The notes under the pieces: generated by a model
What the model saw: the letters and a program-made list of their open reading frames with translations, nothing else
Database searches by the model: none
Told to the model about the DNA's origin: nothing
Shown here: positions 24,519 to 35,300 of the stretch, piece after piece
Layout of the letters: the number at the start of each line of letters is the position of its first letter
Position numbering within the stretch: the first letter of the stretch is position 1
Translations under genes and position numbers: made by a program
Assembly: GCF_037325665.1 (NCBI RefSeq)
Contig: NC_090259.1
Coordinates: 36,807,914-36,871,913 of the forward strand
Direction of reading: 5' to 3'
DNA: 64,000 nt
From: Littorina saxatilis
Taxonomy: Eukaryota; Mollusca; Gastropoda; Littorinimorpha; Littorinidae

Positions 24519-25145
24519 CATCCTGAACTCAGGTCAAATTGAGTTCGGCTCATTCTCTCCCTGACAGGATGCTTTGAGTTTCCTTGTCTGGCAACCTAAC
24601 CCGTATAATGTATTATTGATATAAGCAGATTCGCGATCGTCGATAATGATTTTTCATGGTGTTTTGTAATTTTTAAATTACACAGGAATTGATATGTAAG
24701 ACAGTTTTAAGCGAGCTCTTTTTCGCGGCTGTATTTACTGTGCAAACAACTCTAAACATGGCAAAAGTTTCACGTGATAATCAACCGTTTAGTTTCGGCA
24801 CTCACTGGAGCAGACGATTTTTTCTATAAGGAGTTGACAGTGATGAAACCATATAAATTATTACGGTCTCCTTCCGGCAGCAGTCCCAAAATTTCGACTT
24901 CTTTTGACCTTAGAACGATGTCTTTATCATAACTGTGAAGAACAGAACGGAGATCACTGTCGAAGTCGGCCAATCTGCAATCATTTTCGTCTCGCGAACA
25001 CTGATCTCAAATTTAGATCAGTGCTCGCGAAAACCATAATTATGGGAGATAACTCTGTATTTTTGTTTTGATAGATTCGCGTAGGACTGTAGCGTCCGGT
25101 CAGGGAGAGAATGAGCCGAACTCATTTTGACCCGAGTTCAGGATG
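24519..25145. mobile_element. MULE-like MITE inserted in coding exon
   Basis: Inverted ends of about 55 bp begin CATCCTGAACTCAGGTCAAA on the left and, on the other strand, CATCCTGAACTCGGGTCAAA on the right. The flanking 9-bp direct repeat is CGATAGCCC (24510-24518) and CGATAACCC (25146-25154). Long TIRs with a 9-bp TSD are typical of Mutator-like elements. No transposase inside. The interior has a strong 16-bp stem hairpin at 24992-25030 (TCGCGAACACTGATCT and its mate). Confidence 0.8.
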
Positions 25146-25204
25146 CGATAACCCCTGTTTTCTTTGTTGCTTGTTTTGCTGCTTGCCTGCGTGGCGGTAC
25201 CTCC

Positions 25205-25234
25205 TGTTGTTGCTGTTGCTGCTGTTGTTGTTGC

Positions 25235-25267
<33 letters not shown>

Positions 25268-25285
25268 TGTTGTTGCTGTTGTTGT

Positions 25286-25336
<51 letters not shown>

Positions 25337-25365
25337 TGTTGTTGTTGCTGCTGTTGTTGCTTGAT
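25205..25365. repeat. (CAA/CAG)n trinucleotide tract, coding on minus strand
   Basis: TTG/CTG triplets on the plus strand. On the minus strand they encode the Thr/Ala-rich linker. The plus-strand frames rich in Leu, Cys or Val are shadows. Confidence 0.9.
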
Positions 25366-25926
25366 TATTGTTTACCACTCTTCTTGTCGCGTGACTGGCA
25401 GTAAACGACACAGACATTAGTGTGAGCACTGCTTCAGATAATGTGGAGGCTGTCGTTGTCTTAGATGAAGCTACGCTTATGTGAACATTGTCATGTATGC
25501 ATCGTTTAGAGTTTGACTGGTTCAGATTATCCACTTGAAAGACACAACGAGCGGTTCCCGACACACTCCTGCAATCTGCATCTTCCTCGCAGGGTTTCTG
25601 GGTTAGGCGTGTGACAGCAATGCACTCCCTCTCACTCCACGCAACCCAGGTGTCATGTAGACACAGGCATCCCGTCACAACAGGCAATACCCCCAAGTGA
25701 ATGCAGTGAGAGGTGTTTGGATACCGCCTGGTGCAGTCATAATTCGAAGCACACGCAACTCGCAGGAACGGACCCTTCGGGTAACACTGGAATGGTTTCT
25801 CTAAGCCTTGAAAGCCCGAGAGACTACACAGACATACCCCTTCACTGTTGGACGTCACGCAGTATGAATAGGCAGGCCCTCGAGTTTCGCAATTCCGACC
25901 GCGCGAACCATGGTTGCGTTCCATAT

Positions 25927-26005
25927 CTTGTTACTCCCCCCGTATCGTTACTCCCCCGGCTTGTTACTAACCCTAAGCCTAAGCCTAAGCCTAAGGGGGA
26001 GTAAC
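25927..26005 (-). other. 79-nt GT...AG segment, mini-intron or small insertion
   Basis: On the minus strand it starts GTTACTCCCCC, holds (TTAGGC)3TTAGGG, two GGGGGAGTAAC motifs inverse to the start, and ends AACAAG. Reading across it joins GSA and MERNHGSRGRNC in frame (phase 1). It therefore behaves like a spliceable intron although built like a small inverted-repeat insertion. Confidence 0.55.
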
Positions 26006-26789
26006 GAGCTGATCCCATGTCAAGGTCATACAGGGACAGTCCATCGCGACCTCCCTGACAAGAACAACGGTTGCTTCTATCACACAAAGCAGGTTTCACA
26101 CAGTCTGTTTCCACGGTACACTGCGGGTTTCCCGGTTGGGTGATTCCCTGAACAACATTTCTTGTGGCAGTCAAACAAATGGTGACATAAATGGCCACAG
26201 AGAGATTTCTTTCTTTCCTTTTTGTTTCTCCATCTCACAGTGGTGTTCCCAGTTTGGGGGTTCCCTGCACAGTCCAGAATGCACATCGATTTCAGTCACA
26301 CACACAAGCGACAAGAATGAACAGAGAGTATTTGTTCCCCGCTGTTTTCCCCCTCTAAATCAGTTCATTTCACGGCGATGTCTGAACAGCACTGCTCGCA
26401 GTCTGCACAGGTCCGTCATTGTGGTTAATCAAATGTTGACAAGGAAGACAATGCTGGATAATGCTCCACTATGAGTTCTCAATCTCCATAGCCCTGAAAT
26501 CATAAAAATGCATGATGTTATCATCAAAGTTTTCAATTTCTATATATCTCTGAAATCAGAAGGCATAAAGATATCATGATGAGTTTGTTCGGCAATTACA
26601 TGTATCACTTTCAAAGATTCAGATAGAAAACTATTATCGCTGTGACAAAAGGGTCAGATACTGAGAGTTTAAACATGAATCTCACAAGACCTAGACATAA
26701 GATAAACAAAACAGTATGGTTCTGTAACTGTTTCCCAAAATGTGTACACTCAGGGAAGTAAGCTGCTGTACAGAATGTATGGCGCTACG

Positions 26790-27010
26790 CAGTTTGTTAT
26801 TTTTTCCTGTTACCTGCATGCATTTGTGGGACTTACTGTGAACTTGGGATCTTTATTGTGCGCACATGTTCTCACAGGGTGTTTAAACACTGAGGAGAGT
26901 CTGCACAATGTTGGGGAATAAATCCCTCGCCAAACGCAGGGTCAAACCCACGACGAATTGGATGTAAAACCAGCACATTACCCACAGACCTATTGCCACA
27001 GCCACCAGGC
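26790..27010 (-). mobile_element. diverged tRNA-related SINE fragment
   Basis: On the minus strand GGTAATGTGCTGG and GGGTTTGACCCTGCG echo the A-box flank and B box, followed by GGCGAGGGATTTATTCC, also found in the copies at 10.5 and 50.3 kb. Strongly diverged. Confidence 0.5.
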
Positions 27011-27068
27011 GTTCCCGCCATAGCCATCACCACTTGAGTACAACAAGGATGAAAGGACAAACAATGAC

Positions 27069-27418
27069 TCACTTGCAGTTGATGCAGCAGTAAAAGACGG
27101 TCTGCCCTTCATCCGCTGAACGGGTCTGTTGTGTGGTGTACGTCATTCCCTCATGGCCACACTTCTTGCACTTACGATCAACCTGTCAACACAGTTTAGT
27201 AAGCAAGCCGTTAATAGATGATGTTCAGAAATAACTTTGTCGGGTTTGTATAGGTTGTGAAAGAGTCCTTCTTCTACGTTCATGGACTGAAAGAATGTGT
27301 CAAAACACCGTATCAGCTTCGGGATGCGCTTGTGAAGACAAGTAGTCCAGGAATTTACCTTGTCGTATTTTTGGCTCACGTAAGTGTAGCCTATGCGATG
27401 ATAAACTTTGTCTGTCTG

Positions 27419-27454
<36 letters not shown>

Positions 27455-27695
27455 TGTGTGTGTGTGTGTGTGATAGAAACTTTAACATTTCCGAGTCTAT
27501 GGATTACGTCAGTCTCGGTCAAAAGTGTTTGACGTGTGTGATAGAAACAATTTGAAGACGTCACATTATGACGTAAGAGGGTTAGACGTCACGCAAAGGA
27601 ATTACTGAACGTCTCGGTCATTGTTATTGTGAGCGGGCCGAGACTACTTGGCAGATCCAGGGTCTCGCTTTCTTGCACAGTTTCACCTATGCTTA

Positions 27696-27767
<72 letters not shown>

Positions 27768-30700
27768 CGGAGTGATTGAGTTTGTGTTACTGTTTGTCGA
27801 TTTCTTACGTGAGCCTTGAAGGCTTCGCCTCTTGTTTTCACTGACTTTACTGATCATATTCTAGATATTCTAGACAATCATGCGTACAAAATAGGTATGG
27901 GTTCCCATGCAGGTCTGGATGGTGTTGGCTTAATTCACACAACATTTTTTTCAAATTTAATTACACAGATTTATAGTTGTACTCATCAATAAATTTGATT
28001 GATTACAAAATGGCAGAATGAATCATGATAAGCTGCTTCCACTGGCATTCATTAAAGATACTGCATGAATCAGAAGACAAAAACAAAAGTAATTACAAAA
28101 TGGCACAACACCATAACCTGCTTCCAGTAGTATTTATCCAAGATTCCAAATAAAAACAGAAGACAGACACAAAAATTTGGCTTCAAGCCCCCACCCCCCT
28201 CCCCATTCAGACACACACACTTTCTTTCTTAATTTCACAGCAAATGCCGGAATTGTGCACGAGTGGTTAGGGTGAGACTTACCTTGGGTCCTGTTGGCAT
28301 ATCAAGGGTGGTGTCCCGGTCCCGCAAGAGTTCTGATTTGCTTTTTGGTTTGTTGAACACTGTGGTGGACACCCTCTCAATGCCAAAGAAAGCTGAACAA
28401 AATGCACAGTAGCTATTGTTAAAAACTACAATTGAATTGTAGTGTACAGCAACTACAAAATAATAATATTAACATACTTAGGATTTCCCATTCTAGGTGT
28501 ATTATGTGGGAAATGGTAATCTTGAACTTTAGCGTGTTAAATTCATAGCTCATAATTCAGAGGCATTTAAGTATCCAAATTTGTAGAACCTGCACTTGTA
28601 ATCATAACAAGTCATTTTAGATCCCTTTGAAGTTACGGAATGAACTCCGATGAACTGTACGAATGCATTTCGTTTACATGGGTCAAAGAAGGAATTATCC
28701 GTATGATCGGACAAGAGAGACAACTCTTTCGTGTAAATGATGTCCCATGGTTGACAAACGTACGCCATTTTCAGTGCATTTGTGTCGATTGAACAACCAA
28801 ATTAATTAATTATGCTTAAGTTTGGAGCTCAATCCGTCAATTAATTTCACGACAAATGTTCTTTGGCTTGCTTACATGGACTTGTATCAAAAATAAGTAA
28901 AGAATGTCACTGGATTCTGAGCTATGAATTCAACACGCAAAAGTTCAAGATTACCTGGGAAATCATAAAGTCACATGTTATACAACATCACCAAAAACAT
29001 AAGAAATGTGCATGAAGGCTGCATACATTGCATCTTGTATTTGTCTTGTCTTTCCATTACTGCCCACAATCAACAGTAGTGATTATTTCGGCACTTGATG
29101 GGATGTTGCGCAAGTCCAATAAAGCAGCGTTTCCAGCATCCAAAAGTCCATTAAAATTCACAGGTTGGGGAGTATGGGGGGGAGGGGACATGAGTCACAG
29201 TGGCTGCTGGTTTAGTGCGAGGCGCGCGACACAAAGGTGTCGACAGTGCGGGCCTCGATGACAGCTGCTGGTAGAGAGTTCCAGTCCTTCACTGTGCTGG
29301 GTAGAAAAGCGGCACTCCGATACTGAGTGCGGCAGGTGATGAGGCCGAACTGCTGGCAATGGCCTCTTCGCTGGCGTGGTGGTAAGGGGGCCAGCTTCGA
29401 CTTGATGCCCAGACAGTGGACGATGCTGTTCGTGATCTTGTAGAGCATAGATAGGCGGGCAAGCTTCCTGCGCTCCTCCAGAGACTGCCACCCAAGGGAG
29501 TCCAGCATCCGGCTGACACTTGATGTGTTGTGGTAGCGGTTGCAGACGAATCGGGCAGCTCGTCTCTGGACGGCCTCCAGCTTGTCGATGTTCTTCTGGG
29601 TGTGCGGGTCCTGAGTGATGAGTGAATTAGTAATACAGGGTGACACGAAAAAAACAGATCCCACCAAAAGTTTAATATTTTCTGAAATAATCAGCCGATT
29701 CTTTTATTTTTTCAGGTGAGCCAAGCTGAAATGATGTTCTAACAGCCCACCAAGTTTGAGCTTCAAGATGTCATGGACAACGGAGCATAAGACATTTATA
29801 GTCGAGGCCTATTTTCGCCGGCGAACAGATTTGCTCGGGCTGCGCACAACAGACTCTCTGACTGAATCAATATTCCTCGGTGTCCTTGCTGATTTAGGTC
29901 GACCAGAGTGGGATCCCCTGTTAGGGTTTTTACTATTGAGGTTATTGACAGTCCCATGGTCTCTGAACTTATCCCTCCATCCATAGATAACTGATTTAAC
30001 AGGAAAGTCTCTACGTCCAAACTGTCTTTTGAATTCCAGTTGAGCAGCGTGGATAGAATTCGACCGAAAATAGGCCTCGACTATAAATGTCTTATGCTCC
30101 GTTGTCCATGACATCTTGAAGCTCAAACTTGGTGGGCTGTTAGAACATCATTTCAGCTTGGCTCACCTGAAAAAATAAAAGAATCGGCTGATTATTTCAG
30201 AAAATATTAAACTTTTGGTGGGATCTGTTTTTTTTGTGTCACCCTGTAGAATAGAAAGAAATTGAGCAAACTGATTCACTGCATTTAGATTTTTAGAGAA
30301 GATGAACTTGAACTTGAACTTGAACTTGCGATGTTTAAGGCCTTAGGCCTGTTCATCGATCCTGTCGAATAGAACTCCAATAACACTTTTGTTGGTGGCA
30401 TGCGCGGGCGGTTATTGGTAGCACGTTGGCGAGAATTTCTCTGGTCTGTCTGCCCAGAAATTGTCCAGCCTTCCTTTGAAACTGTTCACCGATGGTGCTG
30501 TCACAACTGTTTCTGGCAGACTGTTCCAGTGAGGAATCACCCTTTCTGCGAAGAAGCAGCTCCGAACGTTCAGCCTACAAAATGGTTTGTACAACTTGAG
30601 GCTGTTTCCCCTAGTGTCTTTGGTTTCGGCCAGCTGGAAATTCGGGTTGCCTGTGTCGTAGATCCCATGCATATACTTGTAGAGGTCGATCATGTCACCT

Positions 30701-31188
30701 CGGAGACGCCTGTGTTCGAGACTCGGTAGTTTGAGTACAGCAAGTCGTTCTGGGTAAGTTTTCTCACTGAGAGCCGATATCAGTTTGGTAGCCCTTCTCT
30801 GTACGTCCTCTATTTCCTTGCACAGCAGTTTCTGCTGTGGTTGCCATACTGAATGCCCATATTCAAGGATTGGCCTGACAAGACTCTTGTAGAGTTGTAC
30901 AAACACCTCCCTATCCAGATGCTCAAAGATGGGAGATTACCTGACGGATTGATGCTCTGACACACCAGTCAACTTGATAACTATGCACACATGCTACACT
31001 TTGGCGTCAAATGAAAATACAATGTTGAAATTTAAAAAAAAAGAAATTGTGGGCTGACCTTCTACCGGAACACTGAATCCACATTTCTTGCAGACGACAG
31101 TGTTTTGCACTCCAGGAACGGGAAGGATTGTCCCACAGTCTGCGCAGAATTCCGGGTCGGACGTGAAGATTCTTTGTTTTGATGTCAT
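27069..31188 (-). CDS. POLR1H: RNA polymerase I subunit RPA12 / POLR1H, 3 exons
   Basis: Exons 31188-31059, 28392-28283 and 27182-27069 join in phase. The protein (about 117 residues) starts [19 protein letters not shown], with an N-terminal zinc ribbon (CADC...[14 protein letters not shown] matches LPLPGAQDTV of human RPA12). A linker containing [11 protein letters not shown] follows, then a C-terminal TFIIS-like ribbon CKKCGHEGM...[18 protein letters not shown]. The [11 protein letters not shown] acidic loop is the hallmark that promotes RNA cleavage in Pol I. The frame stops just after CINCK at 27069. However, the sequence there (CAAGTGAGT) is also a good donor, and relatives carry a few more residues (FQEKED), so a short fourth exon cannot be excluded. 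An upstream in-frame ATG exists, but MTSK fits family length better. Introns are loaded with repeats. Confidence 0.93.
27365..27835. mobile_element. MITE with GGCTCACGTAAG inverted ends
   Basis: Inverted ends TGGCTCACGTAAG (left) and CTTACGTGAGCC (right). Inside are (CGTG)n (27418-27460), CGTCACATTATGACGTAA and a long (TG)n (27698-27760). No coding frame. Lies in POLR1H intron 2. Confidence 0.75.
28500..28975. mobile_element. MITE with about 55-bp imperfect inverted ends
   Basis: Left GGTAATCTTGAACTTTAGCG and TTCATAGCTCA; the right arm reads in reverse complement GGTAATCTTGAACTTTTGCG and TTCATAGCTCAGAATCC. Non-coding centre. Lies in POLR1H intron 1. Confidence 0.75.
29165..29633 (-). mobile_element. 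5'-truncated LINE (CR1/Jockey-like) C terminus
   Basis: Frame 29212-29667 on minus reads [39 protein letters not shown] and [11 protein letters not shown], the usual tail of CR1/Jockey-type reverse transcriptases. Its 5' edge is cut by the mariner-like element at 29636. Confidence 0.8.
29636..30246 (-). mobile_element. palindromic Tc1/mariner-type deletion derivative
   Basis: Flanked by TA at 29634-29635 and 30247-30248. The two ends (about 29636-29820 and 30060-30246) are near-perfect inverse copies starting CAGGGTGACACG. On minus a frame starts [20 protein letters not shown] and runs through [40 protein letters not shown] and [14 protein letters not shown], a helix-turn-helix region like DUF4817 in mariner-type elements, and stops at KSVRRRK. 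The catalytic DDE part is absent. The inverted end carries a second copy of the ORF start on plus. Confidence 0.85.
30296..30935 (-). mobile_element. 5'-truncated CR1-like LINE
   Basis: Frame 30412-30906 on minus reads [56 protein letters not shown] and [13 protein letters not shown], matching CR1-like C termini. The 3' tail is a (AAGTTC)n run (30303-30330). Lies in POLR1H intron 1. Confidence 0.85.
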
Positions 31189-32164
31189 TTCTGCGAAACA
31201 CGTTTCACAGTAAAACACAAAAATTGCTAAATCCGCCTAGGAAAGTGAAAGGGCTGCTGGTGAAAAATCTTCACGTGTTCCAAATGTTTTGTTAAAGGGA
31301 CGTCACTCTTGATAGCTCAAACGCTCATCGCTTACACGGAATATACCGGAACATTTTTTTCTGACTGGCCACTTTTTACTATTGCCCTGTTTCTTTCTCA
31401 GAACAAGTACTACAAGTATCCTATGCATTGTAGTGTTTAAGTTTACTCGCATGAAGTAGTTTTTAATAAAGTAAATCTATCGATGTCATTTACCTAAACA
31501 AAATGAAATCGAGAAGAGAAATCGAAAGCACGAAGTACGGAAGGAACATCTTTTTAAGTTTTGGGAGTAATGTCCCCTGATACAGGATAAATAATGGAGA
31601 CGGAGGTGAAGGACTGAGAATCTCGTGACTTGTTTTCATCATCTACTGGACACAGGTTCGTCCTCGGTACAAGTGTCCGATTAAATGCGAAACCTAGTCA
31701 GCTCATTTGCATTCCTCTTCGATAAATGAACGGCTTTGGACATGTCTGCTATATTCCAGTAATTGTGTGCGTCACAATCTATCTGAGCGATGTGTTTTTT
31801 TGTGAGCTCTCACTCTCAGCTGCAAGAAATAGATATATTCATTTCATTTTCCAACGCATACACTTTTGAAGACTTTCATCTGTGTAGACATGCCATTCAA
31901 TTCGTGTGTGTGTGTGAGAGAGGGCTAGAGAGAGAATTTCGTAATCAGCACATCTAGTCAAAATACGACTGAAACTGAAAGTCTGAAAAGTGAATGTTGA
32001 CCCAAAGAGAAGAGCGCTCTAAATCAGTAAATGTCACAAATTCAGTGTTTTTCATTTATGTAAGATACGTATATATATACTTATCACATCTTTTTAATGG
32101 TTGATGCGTAATAACAGACAGTGACCCCTGGCTACTGTCACAGTGTGTGAGACTTAGCCACACA
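31189..32164. promoter_or_regulatory. shared POLR1H / TSC1 divergent promoter region
   Basis: The two start codons face away from each other across 976 bp. I see no element ends or coding frames in between, only AT-rich sequence with a short GTGTGAGAG run near 31903. No clear TATA box can be assigned. Head-to-head placement makes shared control likely but unproven. Confidence 0.5.
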
Positions 32165-32336
32165 ATGGCCAGTGGACACCATGGAAGCACTGACCACTCC
32201 GGTCAGACCGTCAAAGTGGAGGATTCTTTCACTCTGCTGGAGTCATCTGATCTCTCTGTGGTGAAAGAGATAAGAGGAATTATTTTTGAGCATCTTTCAT
32301 CAGGTAAGAGAAGAGGGTGCTTGTGTGTCTGTCATC

Positions 32337-32383
<47 letters not shown>

Positions 32384-35300
32384 ATGATATTTGTCAAATG
32401 AAGGGGTAAGTATGAAAGAGAGGGAGGGAATAATGTGCCCGTTTATGATATACATCATAACATCATTACCTGTGTCATGCTAATAGAGGTAGAGTGTCAT
32501 TGGAAGAGAGTGTGGCTGAACGGATGGGGGAGGGTGGGTGTGCAGGGAGTGTCTGACAAGAGCAAAATGTGTGTTCGAGTGTCTTTATATTTTCTTGACT
32601 TTTTCAAATGCAGGCAAAGAGCCATGGCTGGTGCAGTCCCTGGTGGATTACTTCTACAAGACTCGCTCAATGAGAGCCCAGGAGATTCTGGTAGAGATCA
32701 GAGAACCATTGGACAAGGTACAGTGAACCCCCCCCCCCCCCCCCCCTTTTTAGATTAGAACCTCAAAAATCCAAAATAAATCTTATGTCAGTACTTATTG
32801 CCTTTGGCTTGTTTAACCTTTATGTCTCTCCCATTAAATTACATATTACTTCCCCAAATCTCATAAATAGCAATTTACTTCCGTTAAGTGCTTAAACGTT
32901 GAACACGCTTCCCTGGTAACACAAGGGAAGCCACTCCCCTAAAGAAAAATCACACAAACAGTCACTAGACCATGTGATACCTCAGGGTAGGCTCCCCTTA
33001 TCGCCACGTGACACGCGGCCGCCATCTTCAATTCACTTCTCTTCCAACGCCTGAGCTGCTCAGACGTGTTGGTTCACGCTCCGGCCTTTTGTGGCCGTTT
33101 CAGCTTTTTTGAAGCTGAGTTTTTCCCTGGTTTTCTCTACGTTCGGGTGAGACCTTTCTATTTCGTATTGTGGCTAGCGTTTTCTGTTGTAGAAATTGTT
33201 TGATACAACTTTTTCGGTCAACATGTCTGACAAAGAACATAAGAAACGTGCGTCTGCATCAGCGAGTTCAGATTCTTCTTCTAAGCGGTCAGCTAAGAAA
33301 ACGAAAGCCAATCCTACTGTTCATGTCACGGACCCTATCAATGATACTTCATTTAGTGTTGTTATTGATCCTCCTGCTGAGTCTCTTGTTGATTCTGCCG
33401 CTCCTGTACTTAGCATTAAACCGGCAGACAAAGCTCCGTTAGACAAGGAGCAAATGATGGATATTTTTCATTCCTTTGCTGGTCAGCTTAAAGACATTTT
33501 TGCTGAGGAAAGGAGAGCGGCTAGTCGTGTTACGTCCATTCTTCCTTCTAGAGTTGGTGGTGTGCAATCTTTGGCTAAATTGCGTACACCTTCAGCTACC
33601 GTTACGTCGGCCGACGTCTCGGTTGAGTCTCCGTCTTCCGGTCGGTACGAGTGGCCATGCTCGTTTCCGGAACTGGCTTCAGGTGTCCCTCACCTTCAAG
33701 GTATGTCTGGTCAGGCACAGGAAGTCAGCTGTCGTTCCGCGACAGTGGGTGACAATCGTGTCTTACAAGAGCGTCCAATAGCGGGTACACCTTCCTTTCT
33801 TGCGGACGTTTCTTGTGCCACCCCACTGGGGGTGCGTCGCAAGCGTATTCTACATAACGCTTCGTCGATAGCACAGGCATCTTCCGGTCCGCTTGCGGAA
33901 CCGGAAGAGGACATTGGCCAGATGTCTCGAGAGGCGGTCACTTCCGGTGATCGACCTCGCTCGGTTCCGGTTACCGCTGCCAGTAATACTGAGTGTACTG
34001 AACGCGGTTTCTTACCGGAAGGAAGCGCTTTTGCGCAAGACTCTTCGTCTGTTTACGGAAGTACTAATTCCGAACAGGATGAGGAAGTTTTCCGTTTACC
34101 GGCAAGGTTTATCCAGGCTCTTGCTCTTGCAGCAGAGGTGACCTCACGGTATTTTCCGGAGGGAGTGGTCGCAGCTGTAGACGCTTCTGCTCCTCCTAAA
34201 TCAGCGGTTGACGATTTTTTACCATCGCAACCTGTCGCCTCGGGGTTTCGTTTTTCAGAATCTCCCTTGGTGGCTTATGAAATGGCGAAAGTTTTGGCTA
34301 CTCACCCACCGCTGGGTAGTAACATTCCTCTTCGACCAGTGCCACTTCTGGTGGCGCATGGACCGGTTCCTCCTTCAGTGGATTCATGGCTGGCCACAGA
34401 GCAGCAGGCTTCTGTGTTTCGCCATGCCACACACAGGAAGTTAGTGTTGAAACAATCCAATCGCGGGTTGATTCAAACTTTTGCCCTGCCTCGGGCTCCA
34501 CTTCCGGTGACTCCAGCTGTTGACTTCCTGCGTTTTGAGCATTTCAAGAAGGATAAAGCTTTTCCTTACACTGAAGCTTCTCTTCTGGGATTAGAGGAAA
34601 CAGGCAGATCTGCACTGGAACTTGCATCCCTCTCGGATACGCTGCTGCGTTCTTTGACGCGGGCGCTTACTTCTTCCCTGGAACCTTTTGAGTTCAGGCA
34701 AGATGCAAGCGAACAGGATGTGGCGGCTCTTTTGTCTGCTTTGGCTAAAGTTTCGGCGCAACAAATGGCGTCATCAGCACGGCTCTACGCTCATGCAGTT
34801 TTTACTCGAAGGGATAACTTCCTCTCCGAGTCCAGACTGCAGGATCGGCGAACTATTGACTCTTTGCGCACATCTCCCATCACGGAGGATGCGCTCTTTG
34901 GTCTTTTGGCTCTTGATGCTCTTCACAAAGAGACCCAGGAGGCAAAGGATTTGGAGTTTGCCAGATGCACTCAACGCTCCGTTAGTCATACCAAACAATC
35001 CAGCTCTGCTACCTACATGGCCCCTGCGGTTAAAGGTAGCTTTAAGCAAAACTCTGGTTCCTCTCGAGGTCGTGGAAGGGGTGCTTCTTCTGGCAATAAG
35101 AAGCCTTCCTTTGGCAAGTCTCGGGGGTCTGGGCAAAAGCCCAACCCCCAATGATTCCCCCCCGATCTGATTATCCCTGTAGCCTCCATCCCCGTGATGG
35201 TGGGCGGTCCGTCTCGGGCGATCGAATTTTGGATACAGAACGTACCCAACAATTGGTTCGTAGGGATAGTCAGATCGGGGTTCCGGCTTCTCTGGAAAGA

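Larger units (their letters stand above)
24200..26147 (-). pseudogene. EB-module-like cysteine-rich membrane protein gene, disrupted by a MITE
   Basis: Coding blocks on the minus strand: 26147-26006, 25926-25155 and 24518-24200. The product has repeated short cysteine modules (CTVETDCVKPALCDRSNRC, CVTSNSEGVCLC, CASNYDCTRR, CEEDADCRSVSGTARC), like EB modules of secreted and receptor proteins. A Thr/Ala mucin-like linker encoded by the (CAA/CAG)n tract at 25205-25365 follows, then a membrane span (AVFAIMIAGLVTAFIIS), RRR and a Ser/Thr-rich tail of about 75 residues. The first exon and signal peptide are not identified. A 627-bp MITE sits in the exon at 24519-25145 and adds a stop soon after its edge. 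Function unknown; a scavenger or adhesion role would be a guess. Confidence 0.6.

Noticed and set aside
25127-25420. plus-strand frames of poly-Leu or poly-Cys
   Set aside because: These are translations of the (TTG/CTG)n tract. The minus-strand Thr/Ala reading continues from a cysteine-rich coding region and is the real one.
25975-26002. telomere fusion or interstitial telomere (TTAGGC)n
   Set aside because: Only about four units, within a 79-nt segment inside a gene. Too short for a telomere relic, and TTAGGC is not the molluscan telomere repeat.
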